From: Paenibacillus sp. D2_2
GTDB taxonomy: Bacteria > Bacillota > Bacilli > Paenibacillales > Paenibacillaceae
DNA: 64,000 nucleotides
Assembly: GCF_031199965.1 (NCBI RefSeq)
Contig: NZ_CP133605.1
Coordinates: 4,372,501 to 4,436,500 of the forward strand
Direction: 5' to 3'
Positions 1 to 9,930 of this stretch are shown one piece after another. A program made the translations under genes and the position numbers. Position 1 is the first letter of the stretch. The number at the start of each line of letters is the position of its first letter. The notes under the pieces were generated by a model that worked only from the letters and a program-made list of their open reading frames with translations, was not told the origin of the DNA and made no database searches.

Positions 1-130
1 CAATCTGGTTAATCGGATTATAATCCTTCTCTTGAAGCGCATCATATACCGCAAGAAGAATATCCTCTGCCGACGCTTGCTGTTCATCTCCTGTTACATT
101 GAACTTGACGGTTTTATCCATGGAGTCCAT
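1..130 (-). CDS. ireB: IreB family regulatory phosphoprotein, N-terminal part
   Basis: The first 43 codons lie in the window; the gene runs off the left edge. The protein begins MDSMDKTVKFNVTGDEQQAS and continues into VYDALQEKDYNPINQI, which closely matches the start of YrzL/IreB (DUF965), a small cytosolic protein that in enterococci is a substrate of the Ser/Thr kinase IreK. The ATG at 130 is preceded by GAGGTG eight bases upstream, which favours it over the internal ATG at 121. It sits downstream of alaS on the same strand, as yrzL does in B. subtilis. Confidence 0.85.
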   Translation of the reverse strand, partial: MDSMDKTVKFNVTGDEQQASAEDILLAVYDALQEKDYNPINQI

Positions 131-247
131 GACGACACCTCGCTTCCTCAGACATCCACCATCTGCTTAAATCGTCTTGATCTAATCTTACTATATCATA
201 TCACGGGCTTCATAAGGAAACATTCGCGGAATAAAAAGCTTCCAGTA

Positions 248-440
248 ATATTAGCTGAACTTATGATTGTGCAGATGAAGGCAGCCGGGTGAAATGTTCC
301 TCCGATCGCTGTTGTTCACGGATTTCCTGATTCAATAGAATCAAATAAGGTAGAAATCCGTTCACAAAGGCGAACGCAGCATAAGCTTTCGTAGTAGCTT
401 TCTTCCAGAAAGCTTTCAGCTTCTCCAGAATCATTTCACC
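248..440. repeat. Intergenic repeat family 1, copy A
   Basis: About 190 bp that aligns, in inverted orientation and at roughly 80-85% identity by eye, with 17091-17323. Shared blocks include CAAAGGCGAACGCAGCATA, GGTAGAAATCC and CGATCGCTGTTGTTC. The left end carries GAACTTAT, matching the terminal inverted repeat of the better preserved copy. It fills most of the alaS-ireB gap (131-527), which has no gene. Confidence 0.75.
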
Positions 441-443
441 AAT

Positions 444-481
444 GTTCGAAATTCAAATCCTTCTTATTTTGAATTTCGAAC
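444..481. other. Perfect 14-bp inverted repeat
   Basis: GTTCGAAATTCAAA at 444-457 is followed after 10 bases by its exact reverse complement at 468-481. It lies between alaS and ireB just beyond repeat copy A. Neither side has a T run, so it is not a classical intrinsic terminator. It could be an mRNA processing or stabilising hairpin, or part of the repeat. Confidence 0.6.
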
Positions 482-527
482 CCTCTTGCCTTTTCCATAC
501 GCTTATAGCTCACCTAATTTCAGGACT

Positions 528-3155
528 TTATGCCTGCGAAGCGATCCATTCTTCTGCTACCTTCAGTGCTTCTTCCAGTTTGGAAGCATCCTTGCCGCCG
601 GCTTGGGCCATATCCGGGCGGCCGCCACCGCCACCGCCGCATACTGCAGCGACTTCCTTGACCAATTTACCAGCGTGCAGCCCGCGCTTCACTTCCGACT
701 GCGGAACTACGACAACAAAATTCACTTTATCTTGTGCAGGCGCCCCAAGAACTAGTACCGCATCAGGCAGTTTACCTTTCAGCTCATCTGCCATGCTGCG
801 CAGCGCCTCCATGCTTCCAGCATCGACGCGAGCGGCCAACAGCTTCGTCTCGCCAATGGTCACGACTTGACTGGTCAGTGCCCCAGCTTCAATCGAGCTC
901 AGCTTGCCTTGCAACGATTCATTCTCACGCTCTAGCTCTTTCAATTGGTGCTGTAATGCCTCAACCCGCTTTGGAACATCGCCGATGTTTGCTTTGAGCA
1001 TTCCACCAGCCTGCTTCAGAAGATCAAGCTGTTCTTCCATGAATTGATAAGCTCCGCGGCCGGTTACCGCCTCGATCCGGCGTACGCCCGAGCCGATTCC
1101 ACTCTCGCTGAGTAGCTTGAATAGACCGATTTCCGCGGTATTATTCACATGACATCCACCACACAACTCGAGGCTATAGTCGCCTGCTTTAACCACACGG
1201 ACAACATCACCATATTTCTCTCCAAACAACGCCATAGCTCCCAGTGCCTTCGCTTCGTCAATCGGCATTTGCCGGGTGACGATATCGAGCGCATTCCAAA
1301 TCTGCTCATTGACACGGCGTTCAATTACAGCAAGCTCCTCAGCAGAGATGCTGCCCAGATGGGAGAAGTCGAAACGCAGACGTTGCGGTTCTACCAGGGA
1401 ACCAGCTTGATTGACATGCTCGCCAAGCGTCTCTTTCAATGCTTTGTGAAGCAAGTGCGTAGCGGTATGGTTCTTCACGATGTCGCGGCGCAACTCGCTG
1501 TTCACTTCCGCTTTCACTTCCGCGCCGGAACGCAGCTCACCGGACAGCATGGTTACTTGATGCACATGTTGACCGCGCGGTGCCTTGAACAATCCAGTTA
1601 CTTCAGCACGTCCAGAGACGTCTGAGAGAATCCCCTGATCGCTAACCTGTCCGCCGCTCTCCGCATAGAAAGGCGTCTTCTCCAGAATGATCTGTCCTGT
1701 CTGCCCTGCAGTCAGCACATCAACAAATACATTCTCAGATACGATCGCTACAATTTTAGTAGTAACATTAAGCTCATTATATCCAACGAACTCCGATTTA
1801 GTCGTTAAATCAGAGAGGACTCCGCCCTGAATCTTCATGCTTGCTCCGTCATGGCGGGCCGAACGTGCTCGTTCACGCTGTTCTTCCATCGCTGCTTCAA
1901 AACCTTCACGATCTACATTCAGACCATGCTCAAGTGCAAAGTCTTCTGTCAAATCAAGCGGGAATCCATAAGTATCGTAGAGCTTGAAGGCATTGGATCC
2001 ACTGATCACTGTATGACCTGCTGCTTTGGCTTCCGCACTCATCTCTGCCAGAATAGCCAAACCTTCGGTCAGTGTCTCATGGAAGCGTTCCTCTTCGTTA
2101 TGAACGACCTTCTCAATAAATTCACGCTTCTCTACGACATCCGGATAGTAGCTGCCCATCACTTCACCAACGGTTTCCACCAACGAGAACATGAATGGCT
2201 TGTCTAGGCCGAGCATTTTACCGTAACGGACCGCACGACGCAGCAAACGACGGATGACATACCCGCGGCCTTCATTCGAAGGAAGCACGCCATCGGACAC
2301 AGCGAACGTAACCGTACGAATATGGTCAGCGATAACTTTGAATGCTACATCCAGCTCTTCCTTCTCCCCATACTTCACATTAGCCAGCTTAGCCGTCTTC
2401 TGAATCAGCGGCTGGAACAGATCCGTATCAAAGTTGGAGTTCACGTCCTGCAAGATCGAAGCGAACCGCTCCAGACCTGCACCAGTATCAATGTTCTTGT
2501 TAGGAAGCGGCGTATAGCTGCCATCCTTATTGTGATTGAATTGCGAGAATACGAGGTTCCATACTTCCAGATAGCGCTCGTTCTCTCCACCCGGATACAT
2601 TTCCGGATCAGAAGGATCATTTCCATATGCTTCGCCGCGATCATAGAAGATTTCTGTACAAGGTCCGCATGGTCCTTCACCGATATCCCAGAAGTTGTCC
2701 TCCAGCTTAATGATCCGCTCAGCCGGTAAGCCTACTTTCTCATTCCAGAATTTGAAAGCTTCCTCATCTTCAGGATATACCGTTACAGACAGGCGCTCTG
2801 GATCGAAGCCGATCCACTCTTTGCCAGTCAGGAACTCCCAAGCCCAAGTAATCGCTTCTTCCTTGAAATAATCGCCGATGGAGAAATTACCCAGCATTTC
2901 AAAGAAAGTATGGTGTCGGCGTGTCTTACCTACATTCTCAATATCATTGGTACGGATACATTTCTGCGAGTTCGTCAGGCGCGGATTCTCCGGCTTTACT
3001 CGACCATCAAAATAAGGCTTGAGCGGTGCCATACCAGCATTGATCCAGAGCAGGGACGGATCGTTATGCGGTACGAGCGAAGCACTCGGTTCGATTTTAT
3101 GCCCTTTGCTGGCAAAGAACTCCAGCCATTTGGAGCGAATTTCACTTGCTTTCAT
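528..3155 (-). CDS. alaS: Alanine--tRNA ligase
   Basis: Full length, 875 aa, with no frameshift. The class II aminoacylation core occupies roughly residues 1-365. The editing domain has the zinc-site pair HTATH (about residue 565) and CGGCH (about 665). The C-terminal C-Ala domain has the glycine run [15 protein letters not shown] near residue 850. The start ATG at 3155 gives [14 protein letters not shown], the family's usual beginning, and follows a GGGGGA-type ribosome binding site. Expression should be controlled by the T-box leader directly upstream. Confidence 0.98.
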   Translation of the reverse strand: MKASEIRSKWLEFFASKGHKIEPSASLVPHNDPSLLWINAGMAPLKPYFDGRVKPENPRLTNSQKCIRTNDIENVGKTRRHHTFFEMLGNFSIGDYFKEEAITWAWEFLTGKEWIGFDPERLSVTVYPEDEEAFKFWNEKVGLPAERIIKLEDNFWDIGEGPCGPCTEIFYDRGEAYGNDPSDPEMYPGGENERYLEVWNLVFSQFNHNKDGSYTPLPNKNIDTGAGLERFASILQDVNSNFDTDLFQPLIQKTAKLANVKYGEKEELDVAFKVIADHIRTVTFAVSDGVLPSNEGRGYVIRRLLRRAVRYGKMLGLDKPFMFSLVETVGEVMGSYYPDVVEKREFIEKVVHNEEERFHETLTEGLAILAEMSAEAKAAGHTVISGSNAFKLYDTYGFPLDLTEDFALEHGLNVDREGFEAAMEEQRERARSARHDGASMKIQGGVLSDLTTKSEFVGYNELNVTTKIVAIVSENVFVDVLTAGQTGQIILEKTPFYAESGGQVSDQGILSDVSGRAEVTGLFKAPRGQHVHQVTMLSGELRSGAEVKAEVNSELRRDIVKNHTATHLLHKALKETLGEHVNQAGSLVEPQRLRFDFSHLGSISAEELAVIERRVNEQIWNALDIVTRQMPIDEAKALGAMALFGEKYGDVVRVVKAGDYSLELCGGCHVNNTAEIGLFKLLSESGIGSGVRRIEAVTGRGAYQFMEEQLDLLKQAGGMLKANIGDVPKRVEALQHQLKELERENESLQGKLSSIEAGALTSQVVTIGETKLLAARVDAGSMEALRSMADELKGKLPDAVLVLGAPAQDKVNFVVVVPQSEVKRGLHAGKLVKEVAAVCGGGGGGRPDMAQAGGKDASKLEEALKVAEEWIASQA

Positions 3156-3627
3156 TGAATACTCCCCCTAATTATTAACGTTTGATCCAGCTTGTTTGCT
3201 ACATCGAATTGTAAATAGTTGTGAAGATTTGTGACATTTTAAAAAACAAAAAAACGCCCTCTGAAATTCAGGGACGATTAATCGCGGTACCACCCTGGTT
3301 ATCGCTGGAACAGTGCCGGATGGAGCTTCCTCTGGAACATCCCCAAAGTCATCATCCGTAATCCGGATTTCTAGCGATCGCCTTGTCAGTCTGATAACGG
3401 GGACCTACCGGTGAATTTTTAACTCACACTCTGAAATCAGCTTTCCATACGCCCGTATTTCGGGTTCTCTCAGCCATCATACCATGTTCTGCCCATAACA
3501 GACACTCAGATATGAAGAAACCCTTCTCTGCAAAAAATCCGTCTGCGAATGTACTTCATTTCATCATCGCTTTGTTGCTATTACCGGGGTCTCCCCCATG
3601 GCTTAAAGACATACTTTCGAACATAAC
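3156..3627 (-). promoter_or_regulatory. T-box riboswitch of alaS, alanine (GCU) specifier
   Basis: On the minus strand the T-box core AACCAGGGTGGTACCGCG lies at 3300-3283. It is followed by a terminator hairpin at 3276-3255 and a T7 run. In stem I, AGTA (minus strand, 3555-3552) faces GAAAGCTG. The two are flanked by a perfect helix, TGAAAT (3563-3558) with ATTTCA (3437-3432). This places the specifier codon GCU at 3441-3439, an alanine codon that matches the gene. Uncharged tRNA-Ala should stabilise the antiterminator. Confidence 0.92.
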
Positions 3628-3633
3628 ATTTTT

Positions 3634-3662
3634 AGTATATAGGGCAATATGCGCAGTGTCAA
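3634..3662 (-). promoter_or_regulatory. Sigma-A promoter of alaS
   Basis: TTGACA (3662-3657) and TATACT (3639-3634) are separated by exactly 17 bp on the minus strand. Transcription would begin near 3627, giving a T-box leader of about 470 nt. The stretch 3663-3804, between this promoter and rbsB, shows no convincing terminator or gene. Confidence 0.85.
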
Positions 3663-3804
3663 TGCACCTAAAAGCGAAGGAAAGCCCTCTATCCGAGCAA
3701 CTGCCAAGTTGTTATCATCAAGATGCTGCAGCACACGGATATTTGGCGATCCTTCACTTTTGTATTCTATCTCTATATAAGGTTGTTTAATGGTCTTCTA
3801 TCTA

Positions 3805-4754
3805 TTATTTCTTCGTTACAAGCTCCAATTGAACCGGAACGGACTCGTCTACTTTCTCACCGGCTGCAACCTTCAACGCGGTGGCGATAGCTTGTTCACC
3901 GATAAGCTCCGGCTTCTGGGCTACGGTCGCTGATAGTGTACCGTCATTAACAGCGTTAACGGCATCATCTGTTGCATCGAAGCCAACAACAACGATACCT
4001 GTCTTGCCTGCTGCTTCAATAGCTTGCAATGCGCCAAGGGCCATTTCATCGTTATGGGCGAATACCGCTTGTACGTCTCCGTTGCTTTGCAGAATGTTCT
4101 CCATAACGCTAAGTCCTTTGGCCCGATCGAAATCGGCTGGCTGAGAAGCAATAACCTTCACACCATCTTTGCCGTCAACCGCATTGTGGAAGCCTTCGCC
4201 ACGGTCACGAGCTGCCGAGGTTCCAGCAATACCTTGCAATTCAACGATATTTCCTTTTCCACCGATTGCTTCGAGAATGTAATCGCCCGCCATCTTGCCA
4301 CCGGCTATGTTATCCGAGGCGATGTGCGATACAACAGTTCCGCCATTAGCCGCACGGTCTACAGTGATCACTGGAATGTTGGCGTCGTTAGCCGATTCCA
4401 CAGCGGTCACGATCGCGTCACTATCCGTCGGGTTGATCAGAATAACGTCTACCTTTTGTTGGATCAAATCCTCAATCCCGGCAATTTGCTTCGAAGTATC
4501 GTCCTGTGCATCCACGACGATCAAATCTGCCCAGCCGCTTTGGCTGCCTTTTCAGCACCATCCTTCAGGGTAACGAAGAACGGGTTGTTCTGAGTCGAGA
4601 TCGACAGACCAATCTTCACTTTACCACCAGAAGTGCCATCTTTCCCTGTGTTCCCGGCTTTATCCGTCGTTCCGCCTTCATTTCCCGTCGTACACGCCGA
4701 AAGCATCAGAAATACCGCAAGAAGAAGCGACCATGTGATAGCTAATTTTTTCAT
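3805..4754 (-). CDS. rbsB: Ribose ABC transporter substrate-binding lipoprotein (one frameshift)
   Basis: The N-terminus is a lipoprotein signal with lipobox LSAC, so the protein should be anchored outside the membrane. The type 1 periplasmic sugar-binding fold follows, with KIGLSISTQNNPFFVTLKDG and later VAGEKVDESVPVQLELV. The frame breaks near 4524: the sequence reads gctgggcagatttg, and one added G gives the continuous family reading KAAGADLIVVDAQDD. With this fix it encodes about 316 aa, normal for RbsB. It is the last gene of the rbs operon. Confidence 0.93.
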
Positions 4755-4780
4755 GTGTTTATGTCCCCTTTACTTATGAA

Positions 4781-5738
4781 TTAGGCTGTTCTTTTCTTTG
4801 AACGATCGAGAAGTACTGCAATGAGAATGACCAGACCCTTTACTACTTGTTGATAGAACGATGACACGTTCATCAGATTCAGACCGTTGTTCAGCACCCC
4901 GATGATAACGGCACCAATCAACGTACCTACAACCCAGCCTTTACCGCCTGATAGGCTTGTACCGCCGAGTACTACCGCTGCGATGGCATCAAGCTCATAA
5001 GAGGCTCCTGCTGTCGGTTGGGCGGAGTTGAGCCGCGATGTCAAGACAATGCCGCTGATCGAAGCCAGCAGGCCACTGATCGAGTAGACCAACACTTTAA
5101 CTCTGGTTGTGCTAATCCCTGATAGCCATGTCGCCTCCTCGTTGCTTCCGACTGCGTAGACACGCCGTCCGAAAGTAGTATGTTTTAATACAATGTATAC
5201 AACTGCAAACGCAACAACCATCCAGATAATCGGCGTTGGGATATGCAGGAAATACCCTTTCCCAGCATGGCAAAATTTTTATTCAATCCAGTAATCGGCT
5301 TCCCGTCCATGTACACTAACGTTAGACCACGGAAGATCGTCATCGTAGCCAGCGTTACGATAAATGGAGCAAGTCGTCCCTTGGCTACAATGAAGCCATT
5401 CACTGCGCCCATCAAAGTTCCGGCGCCAAGTCCGATTAGTACAGCTAGCCAGGTATCCATGCCCCAGCCATCATTCCTGCTGTCAATGCGCTGGATAGAG
5501 CAAGAATGGAGCCAACAGACAAGTCGATCCCACCTGTTAAAATAACGAACGTCATACCAAAAGCAATCAAAGCGTTGATCGACACTTGCCGAAGTACATT
5601 CAATAAGTTGTTAACAGTCAGGAAGTTATCCGCTGATATCGCCAGCACGATGATGATTAGTGCTAATCCTATGAGTGAACCAATCCCCTGAAGCTTGACC
5701 CGTTTCTGTTTTTGAACATCTGCTGCTTTAGCTTGCAT
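4781..5738 (-). CDS. rbsC: Ribose ABC transporter permease (two frameshifts)
   Basis: A polytopic membrane protein of the BPD_transp_2 family, with the signature GMTFVILTGGIDLSVGS near residue 65 and a C-terminal half ending in LLDRSKKRTA. Two single-base losses break the frame. One is near 5455, in GGGG before ATGGATACC. The other is near 5265, in GGG before TATTTCCTG; restoring it gives LGKGYFLHIPTPIIWM. The restored length is about 319 aa. The start overlaps the end of rbsA by 11 bp, which suggests translational coupling. Confidence 0.93.
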
Positions 5739-7250
5739 AGTGTTCTCCTCCTCCTGTAGCGCACATCATTATATTTTCCTGGGTAGCCTCTTCCCTCTTA
5801 AAATGCCCAGTAAGCTTACCTTCACGCATCACTAGGATTCGGTCGCTCATTCCAAGCACCTCCGGCAACTCGGAGGAAATCATCAGAATCGCCACTCCTT
5901 CGGAAGCAAGCCGATTCATTAAATCGTATATCTCCTTCTTCGCGCCGATATCAACGCCTCTAGTAGGTTCATCGAGAATAAACACCTGTGGTTTTGTTGC
6001 TAGCCACTTACCTATGACAACCTTCTGCTGATTGCCCCCGCTCAGTGATCCGACCGCTTGACTGCTACCCGCTGCCTTAATGCGCATGCTGCTGATCATC
6101 GTCTCAGCCAATTCATCTTCCCTGGCACTACTCAAAAATCCGAGATTCGAAACCGCTGCCAAATTGGTCATCCCCAAGTTATCGCGGATGGACATCGACA
6201 AAATCAGACCTTCATCCTTCCTATCTTCTGTTACTAGTGCCAGACCAGCGCGGATTGCATCCATCGGCTTGTGGATCTGGACAGGCTTGCCGTTAAGCAT
6301 AACGGAGCCGCTGTCAATCGGTGTTACCCCGAACAAAGCCTTAGCCAGTTCCGTTCTACCGGCTCCCATCAAACCTGCAATGCCGACGATTTCACCTGCT
6401 CTAACTGAGAACGAAATATCTTGTAGAACTCCTTTTTGGGATAGTCCTTCAACCTTCAGCTTCTCTTCTCCAAACTCAATATCTACCTTCGGGAATCGAT
6501 CCTTAATCTCCCGTCCGACCATCATCTTCACAATTTGGTCCATATCGGTACTGACCACTTTTTCAGTTCCGACGTACCTACCATCCCGCATTACCGTGAT
6601 CCGGTCGCAGATGTGGAAGATTTCTTCCATTCGGTGGGAGATATAAATCATGCCCACGCCCCGCTCTCTCAAGGAAGCGATTACACGAAACAGACCTTCA
6701 ATCTCCCGGTCGGTCAGCGCAGCGGTAGGTTCGTCCAATACGAGGATCTCTGTATTCATAGAGAGCGCTTTCGCAATTTCCACTAATTGTTGCTGACCAA
6801 CAGACAAATCCCCAACTAACGTCTCCGGATTAATCTCCAGCCCAAGCTGAGATAGATAACGGGTCGATTCCTGCTTCATCTTGCCCAGCGAATCAACCGT
6901 GTTGGGCCAAAGGTAAATTCCCTGCCTAAGAATATATTTTCCATGACCGTTAAATGTGGGATTAGATTCAGCTCTTGGTGAATCATTACGATCCCAAGCT
7001 CCTGAGCAGCGGATGGAGACGCGAGAGACTGCTCGGTTCCCTTGATGCGAACGCTTCCATTATCCCTCGTATAAATACCGTTAAGGATTTTCATGAGTGT
7101 GGACTTCCCCGCACCATTCTCTCCCATTAACGCATGTACCTCACCGGCTTCCAGCGAGAACTGCACCTGCTGCAGCACTTTTACGCCGGAAAAGCTCTTG
7201 TCGATATCTTTCATCTCCAGCAATGGTGTGTTCAACTTCGTGACCCCCAT
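5728..7250 (-). CDS. rbsA: Ribose ABC transporter double ATPase (one frameshift)
   Basis: Two ABC domains in one chain. The first has Walker [10 protein letters not shown] and signature [15 protein letters not shown]; the second has the degenerate Walker [11 protein letters not shown] and signature LSGGNQQKV typical of RbsA/MglA. The frame breaks near 6880. One A added in tgggcaagatgaag gives WAKMKQE, joining the halves into about 507 aa. This cytoplasmic ATPase drives ribose import with RbsC and RbsB. Confidence 0.95.
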
Positions 7251-7272
7251 TCTTCAAAAAAATCGTCTATTC

Positions 7273-7668
7273 TCAAAAAGTAACTCCCGCCTGCAAAATC
7301 ACATTGGCATATGGTGTGCATTCCCCAGTTCTAATGACGGCTCTTGCCCTCTCTGTCATTTGTTTGAACTGCTCATGCGTAACCCTCTCTTCCTGCGATG
7401 GAGTTAACAACTTCTCTGTTGCATGGTACAGCTCCGGACTGATCTCTTCCATCTCCATAGTTACGGTATAACGTTCTACCTGCATCTCCTCTAGAATCGT
7501 CTCCAGTGTCTCCAAATATCCAGGCACGCCTCTCTTCAGGGCCAGATCGATTCTTCTAATGCCTGGAGGGATTGGCAGCCCGCAATCCCCAATTACAATC
7601 GTGTCCGTATGTCCTAGCTCGCTGATGACTCTAGACAGTTCACTGTTGATGACTCCTATCTTCTTCAT
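7273..7668 (-). CDS. rbsD: D-ribose pyranase
   Basis: 131 aa, the normal family length. The N-terminus MKKIGVINSELSRVISELGH carries the conserved GHTD (about residues 19-22) and GDCGLPIP motifs. RbsD converts the beta-pyranose form of ribose to the furanose form used by ribokinase. It lies between rbsK and rbsA with gaps of about 22 bp on both sides, consistent with one transcript. Confidence 0.96.
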   Translation of the reverse strand: MKKIGVINSELSRVISELGHTDTIVIGDCGLPIPPGIRRIDLALKRGVPGYLETLETILEEMQVERYTVTMEMEEISPELYHATEKLLTPSQEERVTHEQFKQMTERARAVIRTGECTPYANVILQAGVTF

Positions 7669-7690
7669 GTCTCTCTCGTCTCCCGTCTAT

Positions 7691-8620
7691 CTACTGATGT
7701 TCTGCTGCGAACTTCCGTGCTTCCTCTCCTGTCGGCATGCCCGTCTGAGCGCCAAATTTAGTGACAGCCAGAGCGGACACGATCGCTGCATAGCGAACAG
7801 ACTCTTCCAAGCTCTGCCCGCGGGCAAGCGATACAGCCAATCCGGCATTATAGCAATCGCCAGCTCCTGTCGTGTCCACCACCGACACTTTATAGCCCGG
7901 TATATTATGCATGTTACCCTCGTCGTCCAGATAAGCCGACCCGTCAGCGCCTAGCGTTGTTACAACATGAGCAGCTCCCTTTGCCCTCATTCGTTGCATC
8001 GCTGGCACTAATGCTTCGCCGTCCGCATCGACGCCGGAATATCGGCTGAGTTCCGTACGGTTTGGCGTAATGTAGTCGATATAAGCGAATAATTCATCGG
8101 GAAGCAGCTGTGCCGGTGCTGGATTGAGCACGACCGTCTTACCTAGTGCTTTCGCTTTTTTCGCTGCATAGAACACGGTCTCAACTGGAATCTCGAGCTG
8201 CAGCAGTACGATATCCGCCTGCTTCAGCTTATCTTCATGCCGGTCGATATCGGCCGGTTGCACCTCATAGTTCGCACCGGGGACAACGACAATACTGTTG
8301 TCTCCTTCTGCTACATAGATGGAAGCGATGCCTGTCGTCGTTCCTTCCAAGCGCTTCACACCGTCAACGTTAACGCCATCCTTCCGCAGGGAGCTTAGTA
8401 ATTCCTCACCAAAAGCATCGCTGCCGACAGCCCCGATCATCGAAGTCTCAGCGCCGATCCGAGCTGCGGCCACCGCCTGATTGGCCCCTTTGCCGCCGGG
8501 AATGAAGCGTACCCGCTCGCCCAGTAGCGTCTCTCCAACCTGCGGGTATTGCTGTGTTTCAACTACTATATCCATATTTAAACTTCCGATAACGACCACT
8601 TTGATCTTGTCCATTAGCAT
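7691..8620 (-). CDS. rbsK: Ribokinase
   Basis: 309 aa of the PfkB family. It shows the N-terminal substrate motif GGKGANQAVAAARIGA (about residues 43-58) and the C-terminal ATP/anion-hole motif DTTGAGDCYNAGLA with the catalytic Asp (about residue 255). It phosphorylates ribose to ribose-5-phosphate in the cytosol. The first ATG at 8620 has AAGGA four bases upstream; a second ATG lies two codons on. Confidence 0.96.
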   Translation of the reverse strand: MLMDKIKVVVIGSLNMDIVVETQQYPQVGETLLGERVRFIPGGKGANQAVAAARIGAETSMIGAVGSDAFGEELLSSLRKDGVNVDGVKRLEGTTTGIASIYVAEGDNSIVVVPGANYEVQPADIDRHEDKLKQADIVLLQLEIPVETVFYAAKKAKALGKTVVLNPAPAQLLPDELFAYIDYITPNRTELSRYSGVDADGEALVPAMQRMRAKGAAHVVTTLGADGSAYLDDEGNMHNIPGYKVSVVDTTGAGDCYNAGLAVSLARGQSLEESVRYAAIVSALAVTKFGAQTGMPTGEEARKFAAEHQ

Positions 8621-8678
8621 TCAGTCCTTCTTGAACATTTTGAAGTGCACACCTTGCCAGTTCACTTATAGCGGTATA

Positions 8679-9701
8679 TTATTGATTGACTTTTGGCGTG
8701 AAGGCCAAGGTAGATTCCCGCGCCAGCAATTTGACATCCAGTTCATAGGTCAGATCCTCTTCTAATGCGCCCTCGATCTTCTTGATCAATAAGCGTGAGA
8801 TCATTGCACCCATCTCATAGATCGGCTGAGCAATCGTTGTCAGCTCAGGCGTCATAATCTCCGTCGTCTGGATTCCGTCAAAGCCGCATACGGCAATATC
8901 GCTGCCAACCTTAATTCCTTTCCGACTCAGTGCTTTCAAAGCGCCTATCGCCATCAAGTCATTCCCGGCAAAGATGCCGTCAATATCTGGATGGCGCTCG
9001 AGAAGCCGCTCCGTTGCGCTGATACCGCCGTGAATCCGGAAGTCGCCTGCCTCAAGCAAGGTCGGTGTGAACCATGGCGAATGATGAACCGACTCTTCGA
9101 ACCCGATTAGACGATCCTTAGCAGTGATCAACTGCTGCGGCCCGTAGATGTGAGCGATCTTGCGGCAGCCGATATCAAGCAAATGCTGCACGGCCAGCTT
9201 GGCTCCTTCCTTGTTCTTCGATCTTACGACGCTAGCATTCTCTTTAGAGGGCCCCCGGTCCAGACAAACAAATGGAATCCCGAGCTTGGTCAGCATTTCC
9301 GCTTCTTCAGTACTGAAAGTCTGCGAAGCGAAGATGAAGCCGTCGATATATTTCTTCTTAAGTGTCTCAATGTATCTCTTTTCCTTATCCGCCTGATCAT
9401 CTGAATTCCCCAGAATGACGGTATAACCATAGGTTGCTGCAACATCCTCTACCGCACGAGCCAAATCCGAGAAGAACAAGTTCGAAATATCCGGAAGGAT
9501 AAGTGCGATCGTATTGGTCTTCTTACCGGCGAGGCCGCGAGCGACCTGATTAGGCGCATAATCCAGCTTCTCTATTGCCGCCTTGATCGAGCGCTCTGTC
9601 TCCACATTGACGTAGCCGCTTTTATTCAAATACCGCGAAATGGTCGACACAGATACACCAGCCAGCTTCGCTACATCACGAATCGTTGCTATGACAATCA
9701 C
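8679..9701 (-). CDS. rbsR: LacI family ribose operon repressor
   Basis: The LacI-type HTH (ATIRDVAKLAGVSVSTISRYLN) is followed by a periplasmic-binding-protein-like effector domain ending in STLAFTPKVNQ. The reading frame is open up to 9749, but family alignment puts the start just before ATIRDV. GTG at 9701 is the nearest start codon, though its SD spacing is poor, so the exact start is uncertain. A start upstream of 9716 would place an operator inside the gene. First gene of rbsRKDACB, the same order as in B. subtilis; it should repress the operon until ribose is present. Confidence 0.92.
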   Translation of the reverse strand: MIVIATIRDVAKLAGVSVSTISRYLNKSGYVNVETERSIKAAIEKLDYAPNQVARGLAGKKTNTIALILPDISNLFFSDLARAVEDVAATYGYTVILGNSDDQADKEKRYIETLKKKYIDGFIFASQTFSTEEAEMLTKLGIPFVCLDRGPSKENASVVRSKNKEGAKLAVQHLLDIGCRKIAHIYGPQQLITAKDRLIGFEESVHHSPWFTPTLLEAGDFRIHGGISATERLLERHPDIDGIFAGNDLMAIGALKALSRKGIKVGSDIAVCGFDGIQTTEIMTPELTTIAQPIYEMGAMISRLLIKKIEGALEEDLTYELDVKLLARESTLAFTPKVNQ

Positions 9702-9715
9702 TCTCCACTCGAAAA

Positions 9716-9731
9716 ATGGTATCGGTACCAT
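9716..9731. promoter_or_regulatory. RbsR operator, promoter-distal
   Basis: ATGGTATCGGTACCAT, an inverted repeat with a central CG as in LacI-family operators. It lies just upstream of the rbsR start and shares TGGTAnCGnTACCA with the site at 9791-9810. Confidence 0.75.
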
Positions 9732-9790
9732 ACCGACATCATATAACAATATATTTCCAATATAATTAGCTATTTTTATCTATTATTCTA

Positions 9791-9810
9791 ATGTGGTACC
9801 GTTACCACAT
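9791..9810. promoter_or_regulatory. RbsR operator, promoter-proximal
   Basis: ATGTGGTACCGTTACCACAT, an almost perfect 20-bp palindrome centred on CG. It is 77 bp centre-to-centre from the second site, about seven helical turns, so a looped repressor tetramer is geometrically possible. The AT-rich DNA between and around the sites should hold the rbs promoter, but I see no clear -35/-10 pair. Confidence 0.78.
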
Positions 9811-9837
9811 TTCACATTGCAAATATATCATACCTGG

Positions 9838-9884
9838 ATACAAAAAACAACCCTCCAGGGCCATTCCAAGCCAAGGAGGGTTTA
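9838..9884 (-). terminator. Terminator of the AI-2E exporter gene
   Basis: On the minus strand AACCCTCC...GGAGGGTT forms a stem followed by GTTTTTTG. It lies about 50 bp after the stop of the exporter gene and separates it from the rbs operon. Confidence 0.8.
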
Positions 9885-9930
9885 AGTACCAATATTACGT
9901 ATATGAGGAATACGGCAGCTAAGATTCGCT

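Noticed and set aside
4524..7250. Split rbsB, rbsC and rbsA frames as pseudogenes
   Set aside because: Each is repaired by a single base in a short homopolymer, and the pieces join exactly into family sequence; the same lesion type recurs in essential genes.
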